From: Vibrio sinaloensis
GTDB taxonomy: Bacteria; Pseudomonadota; Gammaproteobacteria; Enterobacterales; Vibrionaceae
Reading direction: 5' to 3'
NCBI RefSeq assembly: GCF_023195835.1
Contig: NZ_CP096199.1
Coordinates: forward strand, 1,922,001-1,986,000
DNA: 64,000 nt
Below, piece by piece: positions 31,752 through 41,296 of the stretch. Position 1 is the first letter of the stretch, and each line of letters begins with the position of its first letter. The translations under genes and the position numbers were made by a program. Under the pieces are notes generated by a model that had not been told where the DNA came from, searched no databases, and saw only the letters and a program-made list of their open reading frames with translations.

Positions 31752-33032
31752 TTAGCAACTCAATCCAGCCAGCTTATCGAAGTAGTCTGGGAACGTCTTG
31801 GACGTACATTTAGGATCATTGATGGTCACCGGCGTATCGCTCAAGGCAACCAAAGAGAAACACATTGCCATCCGATGATCGTCGTAGGTATCAATCGCCG
31901 CGTGGGTCAACTGCTCTGGTGGCGTGATAATAATGTAGTCATGCCCCTCTTCAACCTCAGCGCCGACTTTACGCAGCTCAGTCGCCATCGCCGCCAACCG
32001 GTCTGTTTCTTTGACTCGCCAGTTGTAGACATTGCGAATTGCCGTCGTTCCCTTAGCAAACAGTGCAGCGGTAGCGATAGTCATCGCCGCATCAGGAATA
32101 TGGTTGAAATCCATATCCACCGCTTTTAGTTCACCAACTCGTGAGATAACGTAATCGTCGCCCCACTCGATCTGCGCGCCCATTTTCTCCAGTGCATCGG
32201 CAAACTGAATATCGCCTTGAATACTGTTCTTACCAATACCCGTGACTTTAATCTCACCGCCTTTGATGGCAGCAGCAGCCAAAAAGTACGACGCTGAAGA
32301 GGCATCCCCTTCTACCAGGAAATCACCAGGAGCGACGTAAGATTGACCTTGGCGAATCACAAATTCTTGGTAATCACGGTTTTCTACTTCAACACCAAAC
32401 TGCTGCATAATATGCAATGTAATATCGATGTAAGGCTTAGACACTAACTCGCCGACGATTTTGATCGTCACGTCACCTTGTGCCAGTGGCGCAGACATTA
32501 GAAACGCAGTAAGAAACTGGCTAGAAATTGAGCCGTCAATTTCGACCGTGCCCCCTTTTAAACCCGTGCCATGAATCTTCAGCGGCGGATAATGTTCATT
32601 CTCAAGGTATTCAATCTGTGCGCCTGCTTGTCGTAGTGCATCCACTAAGTGACCAATTGGACGCTCTTTCATCCTCGGCTCACCGGTTAGCACATATTCG
32701 CCGCTGCCTAAACAGAGCGCCGCCGCCAAGGGACGCATAGCTGTGCCGGCATTGCCCAGAAATAGCTCCAGTCCTTGCTCCGACTGAAAAGCATGCCCCA
32801 GACCTTCCACTTCACATACCGTTTTATCGGCGGACAAGGTGTAACGGACACCAAGTTGAGTCAGGGCATTAAGCATATGACGAATGTCGTCACTATCGAG
32901 TAGGTTAGTAAGACGGGTCGTTCCCTTTGCTAATGCTGCAAGCAGTAACGCGCGGTTTGACACACTTTTTGAACCGGGTAAGTTGACCTCACCATTGACT
33001 TTGCTGATAGGTTGTAACGTAAGGCTTTCCAT
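31752..33032 (-). CDS. aroA: EPSP synthase AroA
   Basis: AroA (3-phosphoshikimate 1-carboxyvinyltransferase) joins shikimate-3-phosphate and phosphoenolpyruvate in the shikimate pathway. The 426-residue class I enzyme has the N-terminal [12 protein letters not shown] motif, the [17 protein letters not shown] loop near residues 90-106, and the [17 protein letters not shown] segment. It stands alone here, without serC, which is often upstream in enterobacteria. The ATG start fits the family. Confidence 0.97.
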   Translation of the reverse strand: MESLTLQPISKVNGEVNLPGSKSVSNRALLLAALAKGTTRLTNLLDSDDIRHMLNALTQLGVRYTLSADKTVCEVEGLGHAFQSEQGLELFLGNAGTAMRPLAAALCLGSGEYVLTGEPRMKERPIGHLVDALRQAGAQIEYLENEHYPPLKIHGTGLKGGTVEIDGSISSQFLTAFLMSAPLAQGDVTIKIVGELVSKPYIDITLHIMQQFGVEVENRDYQEFVIRQGQSYVAPGDFLVEGDASSASYFLAAAAIKGGEIKVTGIGKNSIQGDIQFADALEKMGAQIEWGDDYVISRVGELKAVDMDFNHIPDAAMTIATAALFAKGTTAIRNVYNWRVKETDRLAAMATELRKVGAEVEEGHDYIIITPPEQLTHAAIDTYDDHRMAMCFSLVALSDTPVTINDPKCTSKTFPDYFDKLAGLSC

Positions 33033-33190
33033 TAAAATTGTTAGTCCTTGCTCATCCCACCTTCCTAAATGGGATGATGAAAAATTCTTCGTTGTTGCAG
33101 ACTATCTAAAAAACTCGCGTAAAACCAGAGCCAAACAGCGATTAAAACTGAATAATTATGTCGACGGATAGACACGGTCTTGAAATCTTA

Positions 33191-33646
33191 TCAGTAGGCT
33201 TTATCAACCCTCACACCATCATCAAAATAGAGTATACGTACTTGGTCACCTCGGCTGAAAAGCATGTTGTTATCGACATCTTGAATAATGTCGATCAATT
33301 GCCCCTGCTCGGTTTGCACCAGTAACTCCACTAATTGAAATTCAATGCGATACTCTTGCTGCGCTTGGTGACGAGCAACTCCGGCGCCAGCAACCGCTCC
33401 CACCGCCGTTGCCACCTCTTGACCTCGCCCATCACCGAACTGAGCACCAACCAAACCACCGACGACCGCACCGAGCAGCGTCTCCCATCCGTTGGCTTGC
33501 GATTGTACCCACTGTTGCTGGGTGATGTATCTGACACTGTCGACCTGACCAAACACCACTTGGTTGACTGGCCGGGCGCGATTTCTTTCGTAGGCTGCAT
33601 TGGCAATCAAAGGAAAAACCAATATGATCCATATCCACTTTTTCAT
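33191..33646 (-). CDS. Glycine-zipper outer-membrane protein
   Basis: This 151-residue exported protein has a signal peptide likely cleaved after IANA near residue 17 and no lipobox cysteine. It contains a glycine-zipper 2TM-type region (LLGAVVGGLVGAQFGDGRG, about residues 57-75, then VGAVAGAGVA), as in SlyB-like envelope proteins. The C-terminal half forms a small beta-rich domain. Its start codon lies only 18 bases from that of aat on the other strand. The function is unknown; a role in envelope stress or integrity is a family-based guess. Confidence 0.8.
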   Translation of the reverse strand: MKKWIWIILVFPLIANAAYERNRARPVNQVVFGQVDSVRYITQQQWVQSQANGWETLLGAVVGGLVGAQFGDGRGQEVATAVGAVAGAGVARHQAQQEYRIEFQLVELLVQTEQGQLIDIIQDVDNNMLFSRGDQVRILYFDDGVRVDKAY

Positions 33647-33664
33647 TCACGACTCCTATCTATC

Positions 33665-34375
33665 ATGGCGCTGTACCTGACTGAGCTAGACACCGACGAG
33701 CTTTGGTTTCCCTCGCCCTATGAGGCGTTATCCGATCCCAATGGACTGCTCGCCCTGGGTGGGGATCTCCAACCTGAACGCTTACTTCTGGCATACCAAA
33801 GTGGCATTTTTCCTTGGTATAGTCCGGGGGAGCCCATCTTATGGTGGAGCCCATCACCTCGCGCCGTCTTTGATCCTAAGACCTTCAAACCGGCCAAAAG
33901 TCTCAAAAAGTTTCAACGCAAGCATCAATATAAAGTCACAATTAATCATGCGACGGAGGCAGTGATTGACCATTGTGCTTCCACCCGCAGTATAGAAGAG
34001 ACCTGGTTGAGCGACGAGATGCGAGTCGCCTATAAACGCCTAGCACAACAAGGCGATTGTCATTCGGTTGAAGTGTGGGATAACGGTGAGCTGATAGGCG
34101 GTTTGTACGGCGTTGCGGTGGGACAAATCTTCTGTGGTGAGTCGATGTTTAGCCTAAAAACCAACGCATCTAAGATTGCGCTTTGGTATTTCTGTCAGCA
34201 TTTCCAATCTCACCATGGGCAACTGATCGACTGCCAAGTGATGAACCCTCACCTTGCCTCGCTGGGTGCCTATGAGTTACCGCGAGCCGATTTTCTGCAA
34301 ACGCTGCTATCCTTTAAGAGCCATTCCGTATTAGAAAACTGTTATGCAAAACAGCGTTTACAGAGCGAGACCTAA
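33665..34375 (+). CDS. aat: Leucyl/phenylalanyl-tRNA--protein transferase Aat
   Basis: Aat adds leucine or phenylalanine from tRNA to proteins with N-terminal Arg or Lys, creating substrates for ClpS/ClpAP degradation. The 236-residue protein shows the family signatures WFPSPYEAL, GDLQPERLLLAYQSGIFPW and CGESMF. The ATG at 33665 was chosen. The open frame extends far upstream antisense to the glycine-zipper gene, but that part has no Aat homology. The ribosome site is weak. bpt starts 6 bases after the stop, in the same operon. Confidence 0.95.
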   Translation: MALYLTELDTDELWFPSPYEALSDPNGLLALGGDLQPERLLLAYQSGIFPWYSPGEPILWWSPSPRAVFDPKTFKPAKSLKKFQRKHQYKVTINHATEAVIDHCASTRSIEETWLSDEMRVAYKRLAQQGDCHSVEVWDNGELIGGLYGVAVGQIFCGESMFSLKTNASKIALWYFCQHFQSHHGQLIDCQVMNPHLASLGAYELPRADFLQTLLSFKSHSVLENCYAKQRLQSET

Positions 34376-34381
34376 ACCTTG

Positions 34382-35080
34382 ATGAGTTCAGACCTGCAGC
34401 AAATTCGAATCGGTTTAACTGACAATCATACGTGCAGTTACTTGAGTGATCGCCAAGAGCGGGTCGCTGTGGCGCTGGATCCGGCAATGCATTGCGGGTC
34501 GAGCTACGAAGTCTTGCTGGCCAATGGCTTTCGTCGCAGTGGGGATACCATATACAAACCGCATTGTGATCGTTGCCAAGCCTGTCAGGCAATTCGAGTA
34601 TCCATTCCAGACTTTACTCTTTCTCGCAACCAAAAGCGGCTACTGAATAAAGCCCACTCGATAGAGTGGCAATTGAAAGAGTCCATGGATGACAATTGGT
34701 TCGATCTCTATTCACACTATATCGAGGCAAGGCACCGTAATGGGTCGATGTACCCGCCAAAGCGCAACGAATTCGCCCAATTTTCTCAGTGTAATTGGCT
34801 TAATACCCAGTTTTTACACCTGTATCAAAGCGGCACACTGATCGCGATTGCGGTGACTGATATCTTGTCCAATAGCGCCAGCGCATTCTATACCTTTTTC
34901 GATCCCGCTCATCCATTGTCTCTGGGCACTCTGGCGGTGCTGTATCAAGCAGAGTATTGTCGACAGCAAGGAAAACAGTGGCTTTATCTGGGTTATCAGA
35001 TTGATGAATGCCCGGCGATGAACTACAAAGTCCGATTTCAGCGTCATCAAAGGCTAGTAAATCAGCGTTGGCAAGGGTAG
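34382..35080 (+). CDS. bpt: Bacterial protein transferase Bpt (leucyl-transferase)
   Basis: Bpt transfers leucine to proteins with N-terminal Asp or Glu. The activity was characterised in Vibrio vulnificus, where bpt is paired with aat as here. The 232-residue protein is a prokaryotic relative of eukaryotic ATE1 arginyl-transferases, with the conserved N-terminal cysteine-containing segment (CSYLSDRQERVAVALDP) and HCDRCQACQAIRV. The ATG at 34382 overlaps a TTG codon one base-triplet upstream and is the better start. Confidence 0.94.
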   Translation: MSSDLQQIRIGLTDNHTCSYLSDRQERVAVALDPAMHCGSSYEVLLANGFRRSGDTIYKPHCDRCQACQAIRVSIPDFTLSRNQKRLLNKAHSIEWQLKESMDDNWFDLYSHYIEARHRNGSMYPPKRNEFAQFSQCNWLNTQFLHLYQSGTLIAIAVTDILSNSASAFYTFFDPAHPLSLGTLAVLYQAEYCRQQGKQWLYLGYQIDECPAMNYKVRFQRHQRLVNQRWQG

Positions 35081-35161
35081 AATACGCCCCAACTTTACTT
35101 ATTTCATTTTTGTCGGCATGATAAGCCGCTGAAAATTGCCCATTTTTTAAAAGAGGATTAA

Positions 35162-35380
<219 letters not shown>

Positions 35381-35421
35381 TCTCGAACTGCTTTAGGCAA
35401 TCGAATTTTTCGAATACCAAC

Positions 35422-35452
35422 AAAAAAGCGAAGCCCTGAGCTTCGCTTTTTT
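35422..35452. terminator. Bidirectional terminator between infA and tdk
   Basis: A 13-base stem (aaaaaagcgaagc / gcttcgctttttt) with a five-base loop. Confidence 0.93.
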
Positions 35453-35486
35453 GTGTTCAACGGGTGATGAACACTCTGCCCTACTG

Positions 35487-36065
35487 CTATTTTCCTAGGG
35501 CTTGTTTGTAATGCTCGCGGCAAACAGACACATATTTATCATTACCGCCAATCGCGACCTGATCACCCTCTTTGATCGCGACACCGTTTTCATCGGTTCG
35601 GATCACCATATTCGCTTTGCGTCCACAGTGACAAATTGTCTTAAGCTCTACCAGCTTATCTGCCCAAGAAAGCAGGTACTTACTGCCTTCAAATAGCTCG
35701 CCCAAAAAGTCGGTTCTCAAGCCGTAGCAGAGAACGGGAATATGCAGTTTGTCGACCACTTCAGTCAGCTGGTAAACTTGCTCTTTGGTCAGGAACTGAC
35801 ACTCATCGACCAAGATGCAATGGCGTTTTTCTGCCTCATTCAGCGCTGCAATTTCTTGATAGAGGTTCGTTTCAGCGCGAAAAAGATGCGCATCTGATTG
35901 TAAGCCAATGCGAGAGCTGACCTTGCCAACACCGTAGCGATCATCAAGCGCAGCAGTAAAAATGACTGGCGTCATGCCACGCTCTTGGTAGTTAAAAGAT
36001 GATTGAAGAAGAGTGGTTGATTTACCCGCATTCATTGCTGAGTAGTAGAAGTACATCTGAGCCAC
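35487..36065 (-). CDS. tdk: Thymidine kinase
   Basis: This type II thymidine kinase phosphorylates thymidine in the salvage pathway. The 192-residue protein has the P-loop AMNAGKST at residues 10-17, the Walker-B-like VDECQF segment, and a zinc-binding cluster (CHCGRKA, then a late CREH). The start is GTG at 36065, preceded by GGGAA, and aligns with the MAQ start of the E. coli enzyme; an internal ATG three codons later is less likely. It is separated from cysS upstream by a terminator. Confidence 0.96.
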   Translation of the reverse strand: MAQMYFYYSAMNAGKSTTLLQSSFNYQERGMTPVIFTAALDDRYGVGKVSSRIGLQSDAHLFRAETNLYQEIAALNEAEKRHCILVDECQFLTKEQVYQLTEVVDKLHIPVLCYGLRTDFLGELFEGSKYLLSWADKLVELKTICHCGRKANMVIRTDENGVAIKEGDQVAIGGNDKYVSVCREHYKQALGK

Positions 36066-36098
36066 AGATTAATTCCCATAAAAATAAAAAAGCGTAGA

Positions 36099-36123
36099 AA
36101 AAAGGGCTGCAAATACAGCCCTT
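36099..36123 (-). terminator. Terminator after cysS
   Basis: The stem aagggctg / cagccctt is followed on the minus strand by six T, right behind the cysS stop. Confidence 0.88.
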
Positions 36124-36128
36124 AAAAA

Positions 36129-37511
36129 TTATTTACGGCGCCAAGTCGTTCCTTCTGGCCCGTCCTCTAACACAATACCCATCTCGGTCAGCTTATCGCG
36201 TGCCATGTCGGCATTCGCCCAATCTTTAGCCGCACGACTGTCATTGCGCAGTTTGATCAATGCCTCGATTTCAGCTACTTCATCATCACTGCCTGCATCA
36301 CCTTTGAGGAAAGCCTCTGGCTCTTGATGCAAAATACCGATCACATCCGCTAACTCACGCATCAATGAACCCAACGCGCTGGCTTGTTCGAGGTTTTCAC
36401 CTTTAAGGCGGTTAATTTCACGCGCCATATCAAAAAGCACTGAGTAGGCTTCTGGCGTATTGAAGTCATCATTCATCGCTTCAGTAAAGCGTTTAACGTA
36501 CTCTTCACCACCCGCCGCAGGGACGCTAAGGTCTAGGCCACGCAACGAAGTGTACAAACGCTCGAGAGAGGCGCGCGCTTGATTGAGGTTCTCTTCACTG
36601 TAGTTAAGTTGACTGCGGTAGTGACCCGACATCAGGAAGTAACGAACCGTTTCGGCGTCATAGTGCTCTAGTACATCACGAATGGTGAAAAAGTTACCCA
36701 GTGACTTAGACATCTTCTCTTTATCAACCATTACCATGCCGCTGTGCATCCAAGTATTCACATACTCTGTACCATGTGCGCAGCAAGACTGAGCAATTTC
36801 ATTTTCATGATGTGGGAATTGTAAGTCAGAGCCACCACCGTGGATGTCAAAGTGGTTACCCAAAATAGACGAGTTCATTGCTGAACACTCGATATGCCAG
36901 CCTGGACGACCTGGTCCCCATGGCGACTCCCATGTTGGCTCGCCTGGTTTAGACATTTTCCAAAGAACGAAGTCTAACGGGCTACGTTTGGCACTTTCGA
37001 CATCAACGCGAGCACCGGCTTGCAGTTGATCTAGATCTTGCTTGGACAGCTTGCCGTATTCATCGAACTTGCTTACTTCGAACATGACATCGCCGTTGCT
37101 CGCCACGTAAGCAAAACCACGTTCAATCAGTTTTTCGACCAGCTCTACGATCTCAGCAATGTATTCGGTCGCACGGGGCTCGATATCTGGACGCTTCATA
37201 TTGAGCGCATCGAAGTCGGCGTGCATTTCACCAATCAGGCGCTCTGTCAAAGAGTCGCAGCTTTCGCCATTCTCATTGGCACGCTTGATGATTTTGTCAT
37301 CGATGTCGGTGATATTGCGCACAAAGGTTAGGTCATAGCCCAAGTAACGCAGGTAACGAGAGACCACATCAAAGGAGACAAAGGTGCGACCGTGGCCAAT
37401 ATGACAGAGATCATAGATGGTTACCCCACAGACGTACATGCCCACTTTACCAGCATTGATTGGTTTGAATTCCTCTTTCTGTCTTGTGAGTGTGTTATAT
37501 ATCTTTAACAT
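36129..37511 (-). CDS. cysS: Cysteinyl-tRNA synthetase
   Basis: This class I synthetase charges tRNA-Cys. The 460-residue enzyme has the HIGH motif at residues 37-40, the zinc ligand Cys28, and KMSKS near residue 267. The C-terminal anticodon-binding helices end in [11 protein letters not shown]. It is divergent from ppiB across a 201-base region, an arrangement also found in enterobacteria. Confidence 0.98.
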   Translation of the reverse strand: MLKIYNTLTRQKEEFKPINAGKVGMYVCGVTIYDLCHIGHGRTFVSFDVVSRYLRYLGYDLTFVRNITDIDDKIIKRANENGESCDSLTERLIGEMHADFDALNMKRPDIEPRATEYIAEIVELVEKLIERGFAYVASNGDVMFEVSKFDEYGKLSKQDLDQLQAGARVDVESAKRSPLDFVLWKMSKPGEPTWESPWGPGRPGWHIECSAMNSSILGNHFDIHGGGSDLQFPHHENEIAQSCCAHGTEYVNTWMHSGMVMVDKEKMSKSLGNFFTIRDVLEHYDAETVRYFLMSGHYRSQLNYSEENLNQARASLERLYTSLRGLDLSVPAAGGEEYVKRFTEAMNDDFNTPEAYSVLFDMAREINRLKGENLEQASALGSLMRELADVIGILHQEPEAFLKGDAGSDDEVAEIEALIKLRNDSRAAKDWANADMARDKLTEMGIVLEDGPEGTTWRRK

Positions 37512-37712
37512 GATCTCTTTCTAATAGTTGGGTGATATCAAAGGTCGGTCAGTATATCAAGTCACGCTGGGTTAGGTAATCCCTCAAGCGACTAAAAAGC
37601 CGTCATTGGTACCGATACCGCCCTCTCAAGGTGAACTTTTGACGTATAAATGTCTGTCAAGTTGAGCTAGAATCTGCCATTCAAGTCAAAAACATCTGTA
37701 AAGGACATAATC

Positions 37713-38207
37713 ATGATCACCCTTCACACTAATTTTGGTGACATCAAAATTCAGCTCAACGAAGAAAAAGCACCAGAAACAAGCGCAAACTTCCTACAGT
37801 ACTGCCGTGATGGTTTCTACGACAACACACTGTTCCACCGTGTTATCGACGGTTTCATGATTCAAGGTGGTGGTATGGAGTCAGGTTTGAGAGAGAAACC
37901 GACTCGCGCGCCAATCAAAAACGAAGCAAACAACGGTTTGAGCAACAAAGTGGGTACTTTGGCCATGGCGCGTACTATGGAACCGCACTCTGCAAGCTCA
38001 CAGTTCTTTATCAACGTTAACAACAATACATTCCTAGACTTCCGTAGCGAAAGCCTTGATGGTTGGGGTTACTGTGTATTTGGTGAAGTTATTGACGGTA
38101 TGGACGTGGTGAACAAGATCAAAGGCGTCAGCACAGGTTCAATGGGCATGCACCAAGATGTACCATTAGAAGACGTTGTGATCACCGGCACGACTATCGA
38201 AGAATAA
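37713..38207 (+). CDS. ppiB: Peptidyl-prolyl isomerase B (cytoplasmic cyclophilin)
   Basis: This cyclophilin catalyses proline cis/trans isomerisation in the cytoplasm, having no signal peptide. The 164-residue protein has the active-site stretch [14 protein letters not shown], with the catalytic arginine in FHRV, and [13 protein letters not shown]. The ribosome site AAGGA is 8 bases before the ATG. lpxH follows in the same direction after a hairpin. Confidence 0.97.
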   Translation: MITLHTNFGDIKIQLNEEKAPETSANFLQYCRDGFYDNTLFHRVIDGFMIQGGGMESGLREKPTRAPIKNEANNGLSNKVGTLAMARTMEPHSASSQFFINVNNNTFLDFRSESLDGWGYCVFGEVIDGMDVVNKIKGVSTGSMGMHQDVPLEDVVITGTTIEE

Positions 38208-38217
38208 GATGATATCT

Positions 38218-38243
38218 GAGGGCGCATTCTGCGCTCTCTTTTT
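38218..38243 (+). terminator. Terminator or attenuator between ppiB and lpxH
   Basis: A 9-base stem (gagggcgca / tgcgctctc, one G-T pair) is followed by five T. It ends 8 bases before the lpxH start codon, so lpxH expression from the ppiB promoter would need read-through. Confidence 0.75.
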
Positions 38244-38251
38244 ATGACCCT

Positions 38252-38980
38252 ATGACGACACTATTTATCTCAGACCTCCACCTGTCTCCCTCAACACCCG
38301 AAACCACTGAGTGCTTTATCCGCTTTATGCGCCAAGAAGCGATACAAGCCGAGGCGCTCTATGTTTTAGGTGATTTGTTTGAGTTTTGGATTGGCGATGA
38401 CGACCGCTCCGAGTTCGCCAATCAGATTCGCTCTGAATTTAAAACGCTCACCGAGCGTGGTATCCCTTGCTACTTCACTCAAGGCAACCGTGATTTTCTC
38501 GTCGGTCAACGGTTTGCGCGCCAGACAGGCGTCAAGCTTCTTGGCGATGAAACCGTTATTGACCTCTATGGCCGCAAGGCGGTGGTGCTCCATGGCGACA
38601 CGCTGTGCACGCAAGATGTGAAGTATCTCGAATTTCGAAAAAAAGTTCATCAGCCATGGCTGCAATGGGTGTTTAATCGCATTCCGATGTCAATAAAAAA
38701 GAAGATTGTCAGTAAGGTTCAATCCGATATCAAAACCGATAAACAGACTAAGTCTCTAGACATCATGGATGTGACCCAGAGTGAAGTTGAGCAAGTGATG
38801 CAATCCCATCAAGTGGACCTGATGATCCACGGCCATACTCACCGACCTAAGGTTCACACATTTGAACTAAACCAGACGCCCTGTACTAGAATTGTATTAG
38901 GAGATTGGTACACTCAAGGCTCAGTGTTGGTGTTCGATAAAAATAATTTCGAGTTACAACAAAGACCTTTTTCTGGTTAA
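38252..38980 (+). CDS. lpxH: UDP-2,3-diacylglucosamine hydrolase LpxH
   Basis: LpxH cleaves UDP-2,3-diacylglucosamine to lipid X in lipid A synthesis at the inner membrane. The 242-residue metallophosphoesterase has the five metal/phosphate motifs: SDLHL (Asp8, His10), [30 protein letters not shown] and [11 protein letters not shown]. No good ribosome site precedes the ATG; the T run of the preceding hairpin and an out-of-frame ATG lie there instead. The next gene follows after 81 bases. Confidence 0.95.
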   Translation: MTTLFISDLHLSPSTPETTECFIRFMRQEAIQAEALYVLGDLFEFWIGDDDRSEFANQIRSEFKTLTERGIPCYFTQGNRDFLVGQRFARQTGVKLLGDETVIDLYGRKAVVLHGDTLCTQDVKYLEFRKKVHQPWLQWVFNRIPMSIKKKIVSKVQSDIKTDKQTKSLDIMDVTQSEVEQVMQSHQVDLMIHGHTHRPKVHTFELNQTPCTRIVLGDWYTQGSVLVFDKNNFELQQRPFSG

Positions 38981-39061
38981 GCGCGTTCATTTATGCACAA
39001 TATCGCCCTCATATTTGGTCGCAAGCGCGCATAGATTTTTTACACGGAGCAGGTTACGACC

Positions 39062-40279
39062 TTGAAATACTCATATATAGCTAGACAACCCATATTAGAC
39101 ATAAACAAGCAAACGGTTGGCTATGAGCTTCTTTTTAGGGACGGGCCCAACAACACTTTCCCAGAAGTAGACCCTGAACAGGCCACCAGCCGTTTACTGT
39201 CTGATCATTTTCTCTCAACCCATTACGAGACGCTGGGCGACAAGCTAGGCTTTGTTAACTTTCCTTATCAAAGCCTGATAAATCGTGTACCAACACTATT
39301 TCCAGCTGAAAACTTAGTGGTTGAAATCCTTGAAGATTGTCAGCCGACCGAAGAACTGCTTCAAGCAGTCAAAGAGATGGCGAAACTCGGCTATAAGATC
39401 GCCCTTGATGATTTCGTGCCGCGTAAAGAGTGGAAAGCCTTCCTACCATACATTTCCATCATTAAGTTCGACATTCGCCAAGTACCGATTGAAAAAGCGC
39501 GCAACTTCATTCTTCGTCTCAGCAACACTAAGATAGAGTTCCTCGCAGAAAAAGTTGAAACATATCAAGAATTTGAACTAGCTAAACAAGCTGGCTTTGA
39601 TTACTTCCAAGGTTATTTCTTTAGCAAACCAGAGATGATCTCTCGTAAATCGCTTGAGCCTTCATTTACTACTGTGGTGCAGTTGCTTTCTGAAGTCGCC
39701 AAAGAAGATATGAACTTTGCTGCGATTGAGTCACTGATCAGTCAAGATCTCACGCTGTCGTACAAACTGCTAACATTCGTCAACTCGTCGTCGATTGTCC
39801 TGACGCAGATTCAATCCTTTAAACAAGCATTGGTTTACCTAGGCGAAGATAAGCTAAGAAAGTTTATCTCTTTGGTTGCGCTCGCCTCGACCCAAGACAG
39901 CAAACCCGATTACCTTTATGGGCTCTCTATCCAACGAGCTCGTTACTGCGAATTGTTAGCCTCACGCCTTGACACCAAACTTGAGTCAGGCCAAGCCTTC
40001 CTCACTGGTATGTTTTCACTACTCGATAGCTTACTCGACCGACCAATCGAGCAAATTATCGATGAAATCTCGGTGGACAAATCAATTAAACTCGCAATTC
40101 TAAACAACCAAGGCATACTGGGCAGCATTCTTACGCTGACCAAGGCATACGAGCAAGCAGAGTGGGACGCAATTGGCCAATACTGTGAGCAACTAGGGAT
40201 CGAACAAGAGACCTTGAGCGAATGCTATGACGCATCGGTCAAATGGACAGCGGATCTACTTTCTGTCAAAACCAATTAG
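39062..40279 (+). CDS. Degenerate EAL plus HDOD signalling protein
   Basis: This 405-residue protein has an N-terminal EAL-type domain (about 1-200) and a C-terminal HDOD domain (about 200-405). The EAL signature reads ELL in YELLFRDG, and the usual DDFGTG reads DDFVP near residue 114, so it is a YuxH-like member likely to bind or sense rather than hydrolyse c-di-GMP; the E in VVEILED and the KVE segment remain. The start is TTG at 39062, giving the canonical [12 protein letters not shown] beginning, with GGAG and AGG at 39046-39053. The YchJ-family gene follows after 11 bases, so they probably form an operon. Confidence 0.85.
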   Translation: MKYSYIARQPILDINKQTVGYELLFRDGPNNTFPEVDPEQATSRLLSDHFLSTHYETLGDKLGFVNFPYQSLINRVPTLFPAENLVVEILEDCQPTEELLQAVKEMAKLGYKIALDDFVPRKEWKAFLPYISIIKFDIRQVPIEKARNFILRLSNTKIEFLAEKVETYQEFELAKQAGFDYFQGYFFSKPEMISRKSLEPSFTTVVQLLSEVAKEDMNFAAIESLISQDLTLSYKLLTFVNSSSIVLTQIQSFKQALVYLGEDKLRKFISLVALASTQDSKPDYLYGLSIQRARYCELLASRLDTKLESGQAFLTGMFSLLDSLLDRPIEQIIDEISVDKSIKLAILNNQGILGSILTLTKAYEQAEWDAIGQYCEQLGIEQETLSECYDASVKWTADLLSVKTN

Positions 40280-40290
40280 TCGGAGACGTT

Positions 40291-40791
40291 ATGAGTTCCT
40301 GCCCATGCGGCAACCCAAGCCCTTACAAAACGTGCTGTGCCTTAATTCACCATGACCACAGCCAAGCCAAGACACCAGAGCAGTTAATGCGCTCACGATA
40401 CAGCGCTCATGTTATGGGCTTAGTAGATTTTGTCGTCGCGACCTACCACCCAAGCTGTGAAGCGGAGAAGCAGCGCCTTGAGATTACCGAATCGGTTGAT
40501 AGTGATTGGAGTGGGCTTGAAGTGGTCCACTGTGAACAGGGTAGCCATGCTGATGAAGGCTTTGTGACGTTCAAAGCGTACTTCCGTCAAGAGGGCCAGC
40601 AGTATTGCCTTGAAGAGCGTTCACGCTTTATCAAGCAGGACGGACTTTGGTACTACATTGACGGCGCTTTCCCGTCACAAGAGCCCCAAGTTGACCCGCG
40701 ACTCGAGCAGACCGTTTCGAGCGTTAAAGTCGGCCGAAACGATCCTTGTCTTTGCGGTAGCGGTAAAAAATTCAAAAAGTGCTGCGGTTAA
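40291..40791 (+). CDS. YchJ family protein (UPF0225) with SEC-C motif
   Basis: This 166-residue protein of the UPF0225/YchJ family has an N-terminal cysteine cluster ([13 protein letters not shown]), an NTF2-like middle domain (about 30-130), and a C-terminal SEC-C zinc motif ([18 protein letters not shown]), as at the end of SecA. The function is unknown. The ATG at 40291 has GGAG 6 bases upstream, and an upstream frame overlapping the EAL gene was rejected. Its TAA stop overlaps the end of a repeat element fragment. Confidence 0.88.
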   Translation: MSSCPCGNPSPYKTCCALIHHDHSQAKTPEQLMRSRYSAHVMGLVDFVVATYHPSCEAEKQRLEITESVDSDWSGLEVVHCEQGSHADEGFVTFKAYFRQEGQQYCLEERSRFIKQDGLWYYIDGAFPSQEPQVDPRLEQTVSSVKVGRNDPCLCGSGKKFKKCCG

Positions 40792-40830
40792 TACCAAACA
40801 AGATACATCGCTGATCAGAACATTGGTCTA
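40791..40830. repeat. Solitary end of the MITE-like element
   Basis: The segment starts ATACCAAAC at the last base of the ychJ-like stop codon. It continues with GATA, AT and TGATCAGA blocks spaced as in the left end of the 28134-28296 element. The rest of that element is absent, so this is a truncated or decayed copy. Confidence 0.55.
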
Positions 40831-40853
40831 ATAAGTTTCCTGATAGCAAACAA

Positions 40854-40881
40854 CAAAAGGTAGGATTGCTCCTACCTTTTG
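40854..40881. terminator. Bidirectional terminator
   Basis: A 12-base stem (caaaaggtagga / tcctaccttttg) with a four-base loop lies between the YchJ-family gene and the convergent yeaC. Confidence 0.85.
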
Positions 40882-40906
40882 TGTATTTACCGACCGAAAA
40901 TCTTTG

Positions 40907-41191
40907 TTATTCGTCGTTCGGATTCACCCGAACAATATCGCTTTGCTCAGGTTGAAACTGTTTTTTCAACTCGGCTTTCGACTTAAAACTGATTTCCCCA
41001 CCTTTGGCGACTGTCATATGTTGCGCTTGTACATTATGCTTAGATTGATACAACATCACAGCTTGCATACAAGAGTCTCGCTGCTGCTTTGAAAGTGGAG
41101 TACCCTCAGGCCACTTACCAGTTTCTACCGCAAATAGTAGACGCTCATAAGCCTCAGGTGTGATGGCATTAATTAACTGCTCTGCGTCCAT
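40907..41191 (-). CDS. yeaC: YeaC family protein (DUF1315)
   Basis: This 94-residue small soluble protein of the DUF1315/YeaC family has no known function. It has the family segment ITPEAYERLLFAVETGKWPEG near the N-terminus. The ATG at 41191 is preceded by AGGA with 6-base spacing; a start 20 codons upstream gives an unsupported hydrophobic extension. In E. coli yeaC also lies close to msrB and gapA, matching this neighbourhood. Confidence 0.88.
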   Translation of the reverse strand: MDAEQLINAITPEAYERLLFAVETGKWPEGTPLSKQQRDSCMQAVMLYQSKHNVQAQHMTVAKGGEISFKSKAELKKQFQPEQSDIVRVNPNDE

Positions 41192-41296
41192 GTTATGTCC
41201 TATAAGTCTAACGAAGTAAGCAAACAGTACCGAGCCAGTAGAGTGAGTCAAGACACCTGATATGAATAAGTGTAACGGATCACAAGCAACGACAGC

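Noticed and set aside
33335..33664. A 110-codon N-terminal extension of Aat.
   Set aside because: It is antisense to the glycine-zipper gene and shows no Aat similarity.
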